Assembly: GCA_035308525.1 (NCBI GenBank)
Contig: DATGGM010000030.1
Location: forward strand, 1 to 64,000
Source: Bog-159 sp035308525
Lineage (GTDB): Bacteria > Acidobacteriota > Terriglobia > Bryobacterales > Bryobacteraceae
Reading direction: 5' to 3'
Length of the DNA stretch: 64,000 nucleotides
Shown here: positions 53,135 to 60,935 of the stretch, in pieces
Layout of the letters: each line of letters starts with the position of its first letter
Position numbering within the stretch: the stretch's first letter is position 1
Notes under the pieces: generated by a model
Seen by the model: the letters and a program-made list of their open reading frames with translations, nothing else
Database searches by the model: none
Told to the model about the DNA's origin: nothing
Translations under genes and position numbers: made by a program

Positions 53135-55179
53135 TCCCCGCTCCTCTCCACCTGAACCAGGCAGCTGAAGAAAGTGGGACCGCCTCCCAAATCGGTGAGG
53201 CGTTCGGAAGTGAGAGCGTTGATGCCGTTACCGTCCGAGGCCATCCGGCCCCAGCGCACGGAGGGCGCGCAGACCACACCCTGACGCACGGCGCCATCAA
53301 CCTGAGCGCGCAAAAGGCAGGAGCCCCGGTCGTTGAAGACGCGCACTTGATCCCCGCTCGAAATGCCGCGCGCCGCCGCATCGGCCGAGTCGATATGCAG
53401 CGCGGCAGTCGCGGCATCGGTATCCGCCCGGTTGCCGAAAGTCGAATTCATGCTGTCGTCATGTTTGGGCGAGATCAGTTCCAGCGGAAAGCGTGCGCGC
53501 AGATTCGGGTCACCGAACCGGGACTCAACCGGCGGCGTGTACTCCAACGAATCCGCGCGGAATTCGCACTTGCCGGATGGCGTGCCGAAGCCTCCATGGG
53601 CGAATGGCAGGAACGGATGGCCGTCCGGCGCGACGTGCAGCCTTACAAAACGCCGGCGCTCCAGTTCTTCGAGCGTGATCCCCTTTACGAAAGGATGCGT
53701 GGAATCGAGCAGCGTGCGGATCATTTCGTCGTCGGTATCGCCGAAGCATGGATTATCGAAGCCCATGCGGGCGGCCAGGGCCCGGAAGACCTCCACATTC
53801 GATCGGGCTTCACCGGGCGGCGGCAGGGCGGGGCGCGCGAGCTGCAGATAATAGTGCCCGTACGCCAGGTACAGGTCAGTGTGCTCCAGGAATGTGGTGG
53901 CCGGAAGCAGGAAATCGGCATAATCCGCCGTGTCGTTCTGGAACTGTTCCAGCACCACCGTGAACAGATCGTCCCGCCGGAGGCCACGGCGCACCGCATT
54001 TTGATTGGGCGCGATAGCGGCCGGGTTCGAGTTGTAGACCACCATGGCCTTTACTGGCGGGTCGTCTACTTCGTTTAGCGCGTGGCCGAGTGAAGACATG
54101 TTCAGGATGCGCGCCTCGCGGCCGAGTGACTGTTTCTGCAGATCGGAACGCTCCAGGCCGGCGCGGTTCAACTGAAACGCCTGAGATGTGGAAAGCTGCA
54201 GCCCGCCGCCGATGTCCTTCCACGATCCGGTCAGCGCCGGCAACAGCGCAATGGCGCGCACCGCCATGGCGCCGCGATCGCTGCGTTGCACGCCGTAGTT
54301 CAGTCGAATCGCGGCAGGCCGCGTAGTGGCGTACTCGCGCGCCAGGGCGACGATTTCGTCCTTGCCGATGCCGGTAAGCGCGGCGGCCCGCTCCGGAGGA
54401 TATTCCTTGACGCGCTCCGCCAATTCCGCCACGCCAGTGGTGTGCTGCGCGACATAATCGGCGTCGTGCAGTTTCTCACCGATGATGACGTGCATCATGC
54501 CCAGGGCCAGCGCGGTGTCGCTGCCCGGATTGATGAAGAAATGCTTGTCCGCTGCAGCGCCGGTGCGATTGCGGCGCGGGTCGATGGTGTAGAATTTGGC
54601 GCCGTTGCGCCGCGCCTCCACAATGAATGGCCACAGGTGCACATTGGTCCCGAGCACGTTGGCTCCCCATGCCAGGATCAGCTTGGCATGCCGGAATTGC
54701 TCGGGCTCGGTGCCGTACCTGCAGCCCAGCGCCTCGATCAGCCCCGCGCCGCCCGCCGAAGAGCAAATCGTGCGGTCGAGACGCGATGCGCCCAGGCGAT
54801 GAAAGAACCGCCGGTCCATCCCGGAGCCTTGCAGGAAACCCATGGTACCGGCATAGCTATAAGGCAGAATGGCTTCCGGCCCGTAGGCCGCGGCCACCGA
54901 TTTCAGGCGCGCCGCAATCTCATCCAGCGCCTCATCCCAGGTAACTCGCGCAAAGCGGCCTGCGCCCTTTGCTCCGGTGCGCCGCATGGGATGGAGCAGC
55001 CGGCTGGGCGCATACTCACGTTCCAGATACCGCGCCACCTTTCCGCACAAGAATCCACGGGTTACCGGATGTGCGCCATCGCCCCGTAAGCGGGTGGCTT
55101 TGCCGTCTTCAACGGTTACCAGGACCGCGCAGGCATCCGGGCAGTCCAAAGCGCACACGGAATGACGGATATCGGGCAT
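53131..55179 (-). CDS. Molybdopterin oxidoreductase (DMSO reductase superfamily)
   Basis: 682 residues with an N-terminal 4Fe-4S site of four cysteines: Cys9, 13, 17 and 45 (C-x3-C-x3-C-x27-C in ALDCPDAC and GFLCGK). The catalytic fold has RFARVTWDEALDEIAARL, LPYSYAGTMGFLQGSG, and the pterin-binding parts MMHVIIGEKLHDADYVAQHT and GGLQLSTSQAFQLNRAG. The Mo ligand is ambiguous by eye; the region SSAGGAG lacks Cys or Sec, so it could use Ser or Asp. There is no twin-arginine signal, so it probably acts in the cytoplasm. No clear electron-transfer subunit gene is adjacent, only the coupled lipoprotein. Confidence 0.9.
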   Translation of the reverse strand: MPDIRHSVCALDCPDACAVLVTVEDGKATRLRGDGAHPVTRGFLCGKVARYLEREYAPSRLLHPMRRTGAKGAGRFARVTWDEALDEIAARLKSVAAAYGPEAILPYSYAGTMGFLQGSGMDRRFFHRLGASRLDRTICSSAGGAGLIEALGCRYGTEPEQFRHAKLILAWGANVLGTNVHLWPFIVEARRNGAKFYTIDPRRNRTGAAADKHFFINPGSDTALALGMMHVIIGEKLHDADYVAQHTTGVAELAERVKEYPPERAAALTGIGKDEIVALAREYATTRPAAIRLNYGVQRSDRGAMAVRAIALLPALTGSWKDIGGGLQLSTSQAFQLNRAGLERSDLQKQSLGREARILNMSSLGHALNEVDDPPVKAMVVYNSNPAAIAPNQNAVRRGLRRDDLFTVVLEQFQNDTADYADFLLPATTFLEHTDLYLAYGHYYLQLARPALPPPGEARSNVEVFRALAARMGFDNPCFGDTDDEMIRTLLDSTHPFVKGITLEELERRRFVRLHVAPDGHPFLPFAHGGFGTPSGKCEFRADSLEYTPPVESRFGDPNLRARFPLELISPKHDDSMNSTFGNRADTDAATAALHIDSADAAARGISSGDQVRVFNDRGSCLLRAQVDGAVRQGVVCAPSVRWGRMASDGNGINALTSERLTDLGGGPTFFSCLVQVERSGD

Positions 55180-55199
55180 TTAACGAGGATTATACCAAG

Positions 55200-55237
55200 G
55201 CCGGTGGCGACCAGACCGGGAACAATTGACCACCGGC
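55200..55237. promoter_or_regulatory. 8-bp dyad in the divergent molybdoenzyme/ABC region
   Basis: GCCGGTGG at 55200-55207 and CCACCGGC at 55230-55237 are perfect inverted repeats separated by 22 bases, centred in the 73-base gap between the divergent molybdoenzyme (start 55179) and ABC ATPase (start 55253). A shared operator controlling both directions is plausible. A loop or hairpin effect on either transcript is also possible. Confidence 0.45.
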
Positions 55238-55252
55238 GGGTGTCTCAATAGC

Positions 55253-56020
55253 ATGACGCTTGAGGTCCGCGACCTGACCAAGCTGTATGTCCGCCGGCCC
55301 GCGGTCGATTGCGTCAGCTTTGCCATCCGTCCGGGCGAGATCCTAGGGTATCTGGGGCCCAACGGTTCCGGCAAGAGCACCACCGTCAAGATGCTGACCG
55401 GCCTCCTGGAGCCCTCGCGCGGCATGATCCTGTACGATGGACGCAACATCCGGCAGGATCTCATCGGCTACAAGAAGCGCCTCGGCTACGTACCCGAAGA
55501 ACCCAACCTCTATCCCTATCTGACCGGACGCGAATACCTGCAACTGGTGGGACGCCTGCGCTGCCTGCCTGCCGGGCCCCTGGAATCCCGGATCGATCAG
55601 TTGCTAAACTTGCTGGCTCTCCACGAACACCGCTACTCACCGATTTCCTCCTACTCGAAGGGTATGAAGCAGAAGATTCTCATCTCGGCCGCCCTGCTGC
55701 ACAATCCCGGCCTGCTGATCTTCGACGAACCGCTCTCAGGACTCGATGTGACCACCAGCCTGGTATTCAAGAATCTGATGAAGGCGCTGGCGCGCGAAAG
55801 CAAAGCCATCCTGTACAGCTCGCACGTGCTGGAGGTAGTGGAGAAAGTGTGTACCAGCGTCATCATTCTGCGCAAGGGATGCATGGTGGCGAACGACTCG
55901 GTGGAACATTTGCGGGACCTGATGGAGCTGCCCTCGCTCGAAGACATTTTTTCCCAACTGGTTCTGCAGGAGGATACCGAGAAAATCGCCGAAGACATCG
56001 TGGACGTGATGTACGCCTGA
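55253..56020 (+). CDS. ABC transporter ATP-binding subunit (ABC-2 type)
   Basis: 255 residues from the ATG at 55253, chosen because the family N-terminus MTLEVRDLTKLYVRRPAVDCVSF starts there. Walker A is GPNGSGKS, followed by the Q-loop region LGYVPEEPNLYPYLTGREYLQL, the signature YSKGMKQKI (a variant of LSGGQ), and Walker B LLIFDEPLSGLD. The switch His is in YSSHVLE. It energises the next gene's membrane protein, probably exporting a substrate of unknown nature. It is divergent from the molybdoenzyme gene. Confidence 0.94.
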   Translation: MTLEVRDLTKLYVRRPAVDCVSFAIRPGEILGYLGPNGSGKSTTVKMLTGLLEPSRGMILYDGRNIRQDLIGYKKRLGYVPEEPNLYPYLTGREYLQLVGRLRCLPAGPLESRIDQLLNLLALHEHRYSPISSYSKGMKQKILISAALLHNPGLLIFDEPLSGLDVTTSLVFKNLMKALARESKAILYSSHVLEVVEKVCTSVIILRKGCMVANDSVEHLRDLMELPSLEDIFSQLVLQEDTEKIAEDIVDVMYA

Positions 56021-56029
56021 AGGGTCGCC

Positions 56030-57751
56030 ATGCCGGCTGCGGTCGAAAACGAAATCGCTCAGTTTCGCGAGCTGGCGCGGCACTTCTTCAACCGGTTCTT
56101 CGATAACGATCTGATCGCGCTCGATGGCGATCTGCGGTCCGCAGTCGTCAATATCCTGGCGATGCTGGCCGCGCCGGGCATGCTGCTGCCTTTCCTGTTT
56201 CTATCGAAGTACGTCAAGCTCCAGGATGAGCCGATGTACGTTCGCGACCTGGCTTCTCTAGGCGAAAAGGAATTCTTCATCTGCTTTTCCATGACGGTGA
56301 TGGGGCTCGTGACGGTCATTGAATGGGAGTCGCTGTTTCCGGACCGCCGCGATTACGCAAACCTGACGCCGCTGCCAATCCGCCTGAGCACCATGTTCGG
56401 CGCGAAAATTGCAGCTCTGCTGACCTTTCTAACCGTCTTCTCGATCGCCATCAACGCCTTTTCGCCGGTGATGTTTCCCGCGGTAGTGCTCCAGAAAGGT
56501 TCTGTGCTGATGGTTGTGCCTTTTGCGCGCTGTCATATCATCAGCATCCTGGCGGCCAATACTTTCGTGTTCTTCGTGTGCGTGGCGGTGCAAGGCTTGT
56601 TGATGAATGTGCTGGGATACCGGCTGTTCCGGCGCGTGTCGCCTTACGTGCAGTTCGGGCTGGTGGCGCTGTTGATCCTGATGTTTCTGCTGTCGGGACG
56701 CATCGTCTCAGAATTACAGCCGCACGACGCCATAAACTCGCCTGTGGTGCTGGCCTTTCCGCCCTTGTGGTTTCTGGGCTTGTATCAGACCCAACTAGGC
56801 TGGACCAGCCCGGTCTTCCGGGAGCTGGCTTCGTCGGCGCGCATGGCCGTGGGATGGACCACCGCTGCCGCGCTGGTCGCGTATCTCATCAGCTACAAGC
56901 GACACGTCAAAAGATCGCTCGAAAGCGTCGACGATCTGTCATCGGAGCCTTCGGCTATGGAGCGTTTCACGGGCGGCGTACTCGACCGGTTTGTGCTGCG
57001 CGACCGGCTGCAACAGGCGTCGTTCTACTTCGTCTGGAAGACGCTCACCCGCAGCCGCCGCCACAAGCTCTTCCTCGCGGCGTACGCGGCCGCCGGCTGC
57101 GCGCTGGTATTCGAGGGGCTGGCGGTGCTGGTGGCGGGCGGCGGCAATTCCTGGATGTACCGGCCCATCCCCCAACTGCTGCCCGCGCCGCTGATCCTTT
57201 CATTTTTCATTCTGTGCGGCATGCGGCATGTGTTCGCGGTGCCTGCCGAGCTGCGCGCCAATTGGGTGTTTCAGGTTTCCGACCGCGGCGAAGCGCGCCG
57301 CTGCCTGGCCGGCGTGCGGAAGGCCATGATCGTGTTCGGCGTAGTTCCCCTGTTTGTACTGCTACTGCCGCTGCACTTATTATTCTGGGGCTGGCAGGCA
57401 GCGCTGCTGCACATGTTGTTCGGCACGGTGATTTCACTGCTGCTGGTGGACATACTGTTATCTAACTTCGAGAAATTCCCATTCACTTGCTCTTACCTGC
57501 CGGGAAAGGCGAACCTGAAGGTATCCTGGCCGATTTATCTGTTCGGATTTACGACCTATATTTCCGCGTGCCTGGCTCTTGAGTATTGGATGTTCCAGCA
57601 TCCGATGCGCTTCCTCTGGCTGGCGGCGGTGGCGGCAGTAGTGCGTGGAGCGTTGGCAGTTTATCGATGGCGCGTAGTCGGACACGACGTGGCGCTCGTC
57701 TTTGACGAACAGCCCGAGCCACTCGTGCGCACACTGAACCTGTGGGCTTAG
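56030..57751 (+). CDS. ABC transporter membrane subunit, large
   Basis: 573 residues with many hydrophobic helices: ILAMLAAPGMLLPFLFLSKYV near 40-60, then around 95, 130, 175, 195 and several between 340 and 530. The pattern is of ABC-2 permeases, but the length (573) is greater than typical two-times-six-helix halves. A soluble region (about 285-345) separates two membrane halves, suggesting that both halves of a dimeric exporter are fused in one polypeptide. It lies 9 bases after the ATPase gene, so the two form a unit. Confidence 0.85.
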   Translation: MPAAVENEIAQFRELARHFFNRFFDNDLIALDGDLRSAVVNILAMLAAPGMLLPFLFLSKYVKLQDEPMYVRDLASLGEKEFFICFSMTVMGLVTVIEWESLFPDRRDYANLTPLPIRLSTMFGAKIAALLTFLTVFSIAINAFSPVMFPAVVLQKGSVLMVVPFARCHIISILAANTFVFFVCVAVQGLLMNVLGYRLFRRVSPYVQFGLVALLILMFLLSGRIVSELQPHDAINSPVVLAFPPLWFLGLYQTQLGWTSPVFRELASSARMAVGWTTAAALVAYLISYKRHVKRSLESVDDLSSEPSAMERFTGGVLDRFVLRDRLQQASFYFVWKTLTRSRRHKLFLAAYAAAGCALVFEGLAVLVAGGGNSWMYRPIPQLLPAPLILSFFILCGMRHVFAVPAELRANWVFQVSDRGEARRCLAGVRKAMIVFGVVPLFVLLLPLHLLFWGWQAALLHMLFGTVISLLLVDILLSNFEKFPFTCSYLPGKANLKVSWPIYLFGFTTYISACLALEYWMFQHPMRFLWLAAVAAVVRGALAVYRWRVVGHDVALVFDEQPEPLVRTLNLWA

Positions 57752-57789
57752 AGCGATCGCTATCAATGATATCCTGTGCCGTGACAACC

Positions 57790-59031
57790 ATGCGGATGTT
57801 GGTCGCCTGTCTGGCGCTGGCTCTTGACGCGGCGGTGGCCCCAGCGCAAACGTTGACTTGCGCGCCATTTAACAGCAACGGGATTTACGAACTGGGCGAA
57901 AAGGCCGGGTGGACCGTGACGCTTCCTCAGGACGCCACAGCAGCAGCCGGCACTTACACTTACATCATCAAAAAGAACAATCTCGACCTGGCACAAAAGG
58001 GCACGCTGGAATTCTCATCCGGCCGCGCCACCATTGAAACCGCGCTCAACGAGCCGGCAATACTGTATGTGGAAGTACTGGGCAAGGGCTCCCCCACCCG
58101 CCTGGGCGCGGCCATCGCTCCCCGGAAGCTGCAACCTTCCGTTCCCCGGCCAGCCGATTTCGACTCCTTCTGGGATGGAAAGCTGAAGGCTTTGGCGCAA
58201 ATCCCCATCGATCCGGTCGTCACCCGAACGCCGACTGACAAACCCGGCGTGGAACTCTACACCGTCAAGCTGAACAGCCTCGGCTCGCACGTGCAGGGCT
58301 TTCTGGCTAAGCCGGCTAAAGAAGGAAAGCTTCCCGCGCTGATCATCTATCAGTGGGCCGGCGTATATGCGCTCCGGCCGGAGTGGGCGACGGAACGCGC
58401 CGCGGAAGGCTGGCTGGTCTTCGACGTCGATTCGCACGACCTGCCGCCCAGCGAAGCCACCGGCGTCAGCCCAAACTATCAGGCAATCGGCGACACCAGC
58501 CGGGATACTTCATACTTTCTCAATATGTATCTCCGCGACGTGCGTGCCATCGACTACATCTCGAGCCGGCCGGACTGGAACGGTAAGACTATCGCTGTAA
58601 CAGGAACCAGCATGGGCGGGCAGCAAAGCCTGGCGGCTGCCGGCCTGAGTCCGATGATCACAGCCGTTATCGTGAACGAGCCCGCGGGAGCCGATTCGAA
58701 CGGCGATCTGCACGGCCGCAAAGCCGGCTATCCGAATTGGCCCTCCGATAGTCCGGCGATCATGCAAACCGCTCTCTATTTCGATACGGTGAACTTTGCG
58801 TCGCGCATCAAAGCGCCCGTGCTCGCCGCCATGGGATTCATCGACACCGCAGCCCCTCCGGCCGGCATCTGGATCGCCTTGAATCAGATTCCCGGTCCGA
58901 AAGAGGCGATCCCGATGGTGGAATCGGATCACAACAACATCACGCCGGAGAAACAAGGCGCATGGAATTCCCGTTCCAGGGAGGTTCTGGATCTGATCCT
59001 GCACGGCGGCGAATTCAAACCCAGGCAGTAA
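57790..59031 (+). CDS. Exported acetyl-xylan esterase-like hydrolase
   Basis: 413 residues from the ATG at 57790, chosen because it starts a signal peptide (MRMLVACLALALDAAVAPAQ); a GTG at 57781 is an alternative. An N-terminal strand-rich accessory part (about 30-115) precedes the AXE1-type domain: PADFDSFWDGKLKALAQIP, a strand with IIYQWAGVYALRPEWA, nucleophile Ser274 in TGTSMGGQQSLAAAG, and an Asp/His pair in GFIDTAAPP and ESDHNNI. It probably deacetylates plant polysaccharides. Only 38 bases separate it from the permease gene. Confidence 0.9.
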   Translation: MRMLVACLALALDAAVAPAQTLTCAPFNSNGIYELGEKAGWTVTLPQDATAAAGTYTYIIKKNNLDLAQKGTLEFSSGRATIETALNEPAILYVEVLGKGSPTRLGAAIAPRKLQPSVPRPADFDSFWDGKLKALAQIPIDPVVTRTPTDKPGVELYTVKLNSLGSHVQGFLAKPAKEGKLPALIIYQWAGVYALRPEWATERAAEGWLVFDVDSHDLPPSEATGVSPNYQAIGDTSRDTSYFLNMYLRDVRAIDYISSRPDWNGKTIAVTGTSMGGQQSLAAAGLSPMITAVIVNEPAGADSNGDLHGRKAGYPNWPSDSPAIMQTALYFDTVNFASRIKAPVLAAMGFIDTAAPPAGIWIALNQIPGPKEAIPMVESDHNNITPEKQGAWNSRSREVLDLILHGGEFKPRQ

Positions 59032-59046
59032 AGCAGACGGCGGATC

Positions 59047-59838
59047 ATGTGGGCCTTAGGCGTCGCCATCCTGCTCTACGCCGCGGTTTACTTTGCGGCC
59101 AGCCGCATTGTCTACCAGCCAACCCGTTATCCAGGGGGCTGGTGGTTCACGCAGGCGGAATCGGGCGCGGAGGATGTCTGGCTGCGAACGCGTGATGGGG
59201 TCCGTCTGCACGCCTGGTTCGTGGCGGCGCCTGGCAGCGCGCTGGCGACGTTATACCTGCATGGGAATGGCGGGAACCTCGCACACCGGCCCGGCCACCT
59301 GCGCGAGATCGCGGCCGCCGGTTCTTCGGTTCTGATCCCGGACTACCGGGGCTACGGCAAGAGCGACGGCCGCCCCACCGAGCGAGGACTGTACAGCGAC
59401 GCCGACGCCGCGTACGATTACCTGATCGGCGCCGGATACCAGCCCGCACAAATCGTGGTGCACGGCGAATCGCTCGGCTCGGCGGTAGCCGTGGACCTGG
59501 CAGCACGCCGCCCTTGCGCCCGCCTGATTCTGGAATCTCCGTTCACGTCTCTGTCCGAGATGGCTGGAACCATTGTTCCGTTGGTGGGCCGCCTGTTCGC
59601 GCATGGCTTTAACACGCGGCGCAAGATCTCAGGTGTTCATGTGCCGTTGCTGGTCATCCACGGCGATCAGGACCGCACCGTCCCGTACTCCATGGGGCGG
59701 GCAGTGTTCGAAGCTGCCAACGAGCAGAAGTTCCTTTGGACGGTGACCGGCGCCACGCACGTGGACATAGTCGAAACTGCCGGCCAGCTCTACCGCGAGC
59801 GGCTAAGAGACTTCTACACTACTTCCAGCCCGCGGTAA
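59047..59838 (+). CDS. Membrane-anchored alpha/beta hydrolase (BEM46/ABHD13-like)
   Basis: 263 residues. A single N-terminal hydrophobic helix (about 3-19) may anchor it. The hydrolase core has YLHGNGGNLAHRPGHLREIAAAGSSVLIPDYRGYGKSDGRPTERG (the His-Gly oxyanion region), the nucleophile elbow HGESLGSAVA, IHGDQDRTVPYSMG for the acid, and the His in GATHVDIV. It resembles BEM46/ABHD13 serine hydrolases, whose substrates are unknown. It lies 15 bases after the esterase gene, and its end overlaps the convergent propeller gene by 20 bases. Confidence 0.9.
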   Translation: MWALGVAILLYAAVYFAASRIVYQPTRYPGGWWFTQAESGAEDVWLRTRDGVRLHAWFVAAPGSALATLYLHGNGGNLAHRPGHLREIAAAGSSVLIPDYRGYGKSDGRPTERGLYSDADAAYDYLIGAGYQPAQIVVHGESLGSAVAVDLAARRPCARLILESPFTSLSEMAGTIVPLVGRLFAHGFNTRRKISGVHVPLLVIHGDQDRTVPYSMGRAVFEAANEQKFLWTVTGATHVDIVETAGQLYRERLRDFYTTSSPR

Positions 59839-60829
59839 ATATATTGAACTCGTACCGCTCCTTGGCGTCGCGGTCGGAACAAAACACCAGCGTCTTGCCA
59901 TCCGGCGAGAACTCCGGAAACGACGTGAATCCACCGAAGTCGGTCACCTGCTCCAGATCGCCGCCATCCAGGTTCATCATGTACAATTCGAAGCGCCGCG
60001 TATCGCAGGCATGCTTGTTGGAGGCGAAGAGTATCTTCTTTCCGTCCGGGGTGAAGGTCGGCGCAAAACTGGCGCACCCGAAATCCGTCAGGGTCTTGGC
60101 GTGGCTGCCGTCCGCGTCCGCCAGCACGATCTCCATCTTCATGGGCGCAGTGAGATTCGCGGCCAGCAGCGTTTTGTAGCGTTCCATGTCTTCGGCCGTC
60201 TTGGGATAATTGGCCCGCCACACCAACTTGGCGCCGTCGCGCGAGAGCACTGGGCCGCCATCGTAGCCCAGCTTGGTTGTGATCTGTTTCTTGTGCGAGC
60301 CATCCGTCTGCATGGTCCACAGGTCCAGGTCGCCCGAAGCCAGCGACGTGTAGACAATCGTGCCCGACTTCCAATTGACGGTTCCCTCTGCATCGTATCC
60401 GGGTGTGTCCGTGAGCCGCTTCAGGATCTTGCCCGCATCCGTTGCCAGGTAGATGTCATAGCCGGCAAACACGCCCCAGACATATCCGTGGCTGCGGTCG
60501 GGCGGAGGCGGGCAGGCCTCACCGGCGGCGTGCGTCGACGCATAGATGATGTGCTTGTTATCGGCCAGGAAGTAGCCGCAGGTGGTGCGCCCCTTGCCCG
60601 TCGAGACCATGTGCTGGTCCGAGCCATCCGCGTTCATGATGTACATCTGGTCGCATTCATGGGGCGGACGGGTGGACTGGAAGGTCAGCCGTTTGCCGTC
60701 GGGCGCCCAATACGCTTCTGCATTCTGGCCGCCGTGAGTTAACTGATGGAGATTATCGAGGTGCAGTTCGCTGCCGTACAGCAGCGGGGCCAGCAGAAGC
60801 GCTACAAACGAAAGGGCTAACCTGAGCAT
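59819..60829 (-). CDS. Exported TolB-like/PD40 beta-propeller protein
   Basis: 336 residues with a signal peptide (about 1-20, LRLALSFVALLLAPLLYG). The body is built from WD40-like PD40 units such as YWAPDGKRLTFQSTR, YDIYLATDAGKILKRLTDTPGYD, LSRDGAKLVWRANYP, FTPDGKKILFASNKH and FSPDGKTLVFCSDRD. This is the same blade motif as in TolB and tricorn N-domains. It probably binds proteins or sugars in the periplasm. No partner of the Tol-Pal system is adjacent. Confidence 0.88.
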   Translation of the reverse strand: MLRLALSFVALLLAPLLYGSELHLDNLHQLTHGGQNAEAYWAPDGKRLTFQSTRPPHECDQMYIMNADGSDQHMVSTGKGRTTCGYFLADNKHIIYASTHAAGEACPPPPDRSHGYVWGVFAGYDIYLATDAGKILKRLTDTPGYDAEGTVNWKSGTIVYTSLASGDLDLWTMQTDGSHKKQITTKLGYDGGPVLSRDGAKLVWRANYPKTAEDMERYKTLLAANLTAPMKMEIVLADADGSHAKTLTDFGCASFAPTFTPDGKKILFASNKHACDTRRFELYMMNLDGGDLEQVTDFGGFTSFPEFSPDGKTLVFCSDRDAKERYEFNIFTAGWK

Positions 60830-60890
60830 CAGACCATTCTATACTCGTGGCGCCGCAGCGAAATTACACAACTATTACGATTCACCTGCA

Positions 60891-60916
60891 CCCAATGGCG
60901 TTACAACAAAGGTGAA
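60891..60916. promoter_or_regulatory. 7-bp dyad before the radical SAM gene
   Basis: TTCACCT at 60891-60897 and AGGTGAA at 60910-60916 form an inverted repeat with a 12-base spacer, 19 bases before the ATG at 60936. It could fold a hairpin just ahead of the start or be an operator. The right arm AGGTG resembles a weak ribosome-binding site, though it is rather far from the start. Confidence 0.35.
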
Positions 60917-60935
60917 CAGAAGCTGGAACTCCTAA

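Noticed and set aside
57752..57761. AGCGATCGCT palindrome containing GCGATCGC (the HIP1 octamer of cyanobacteria)
   Set aside because: A single match plus another GCGATCGC near 40121 is expected in a GC-rich genome, and nothing else points to HIP1-type enrichment.
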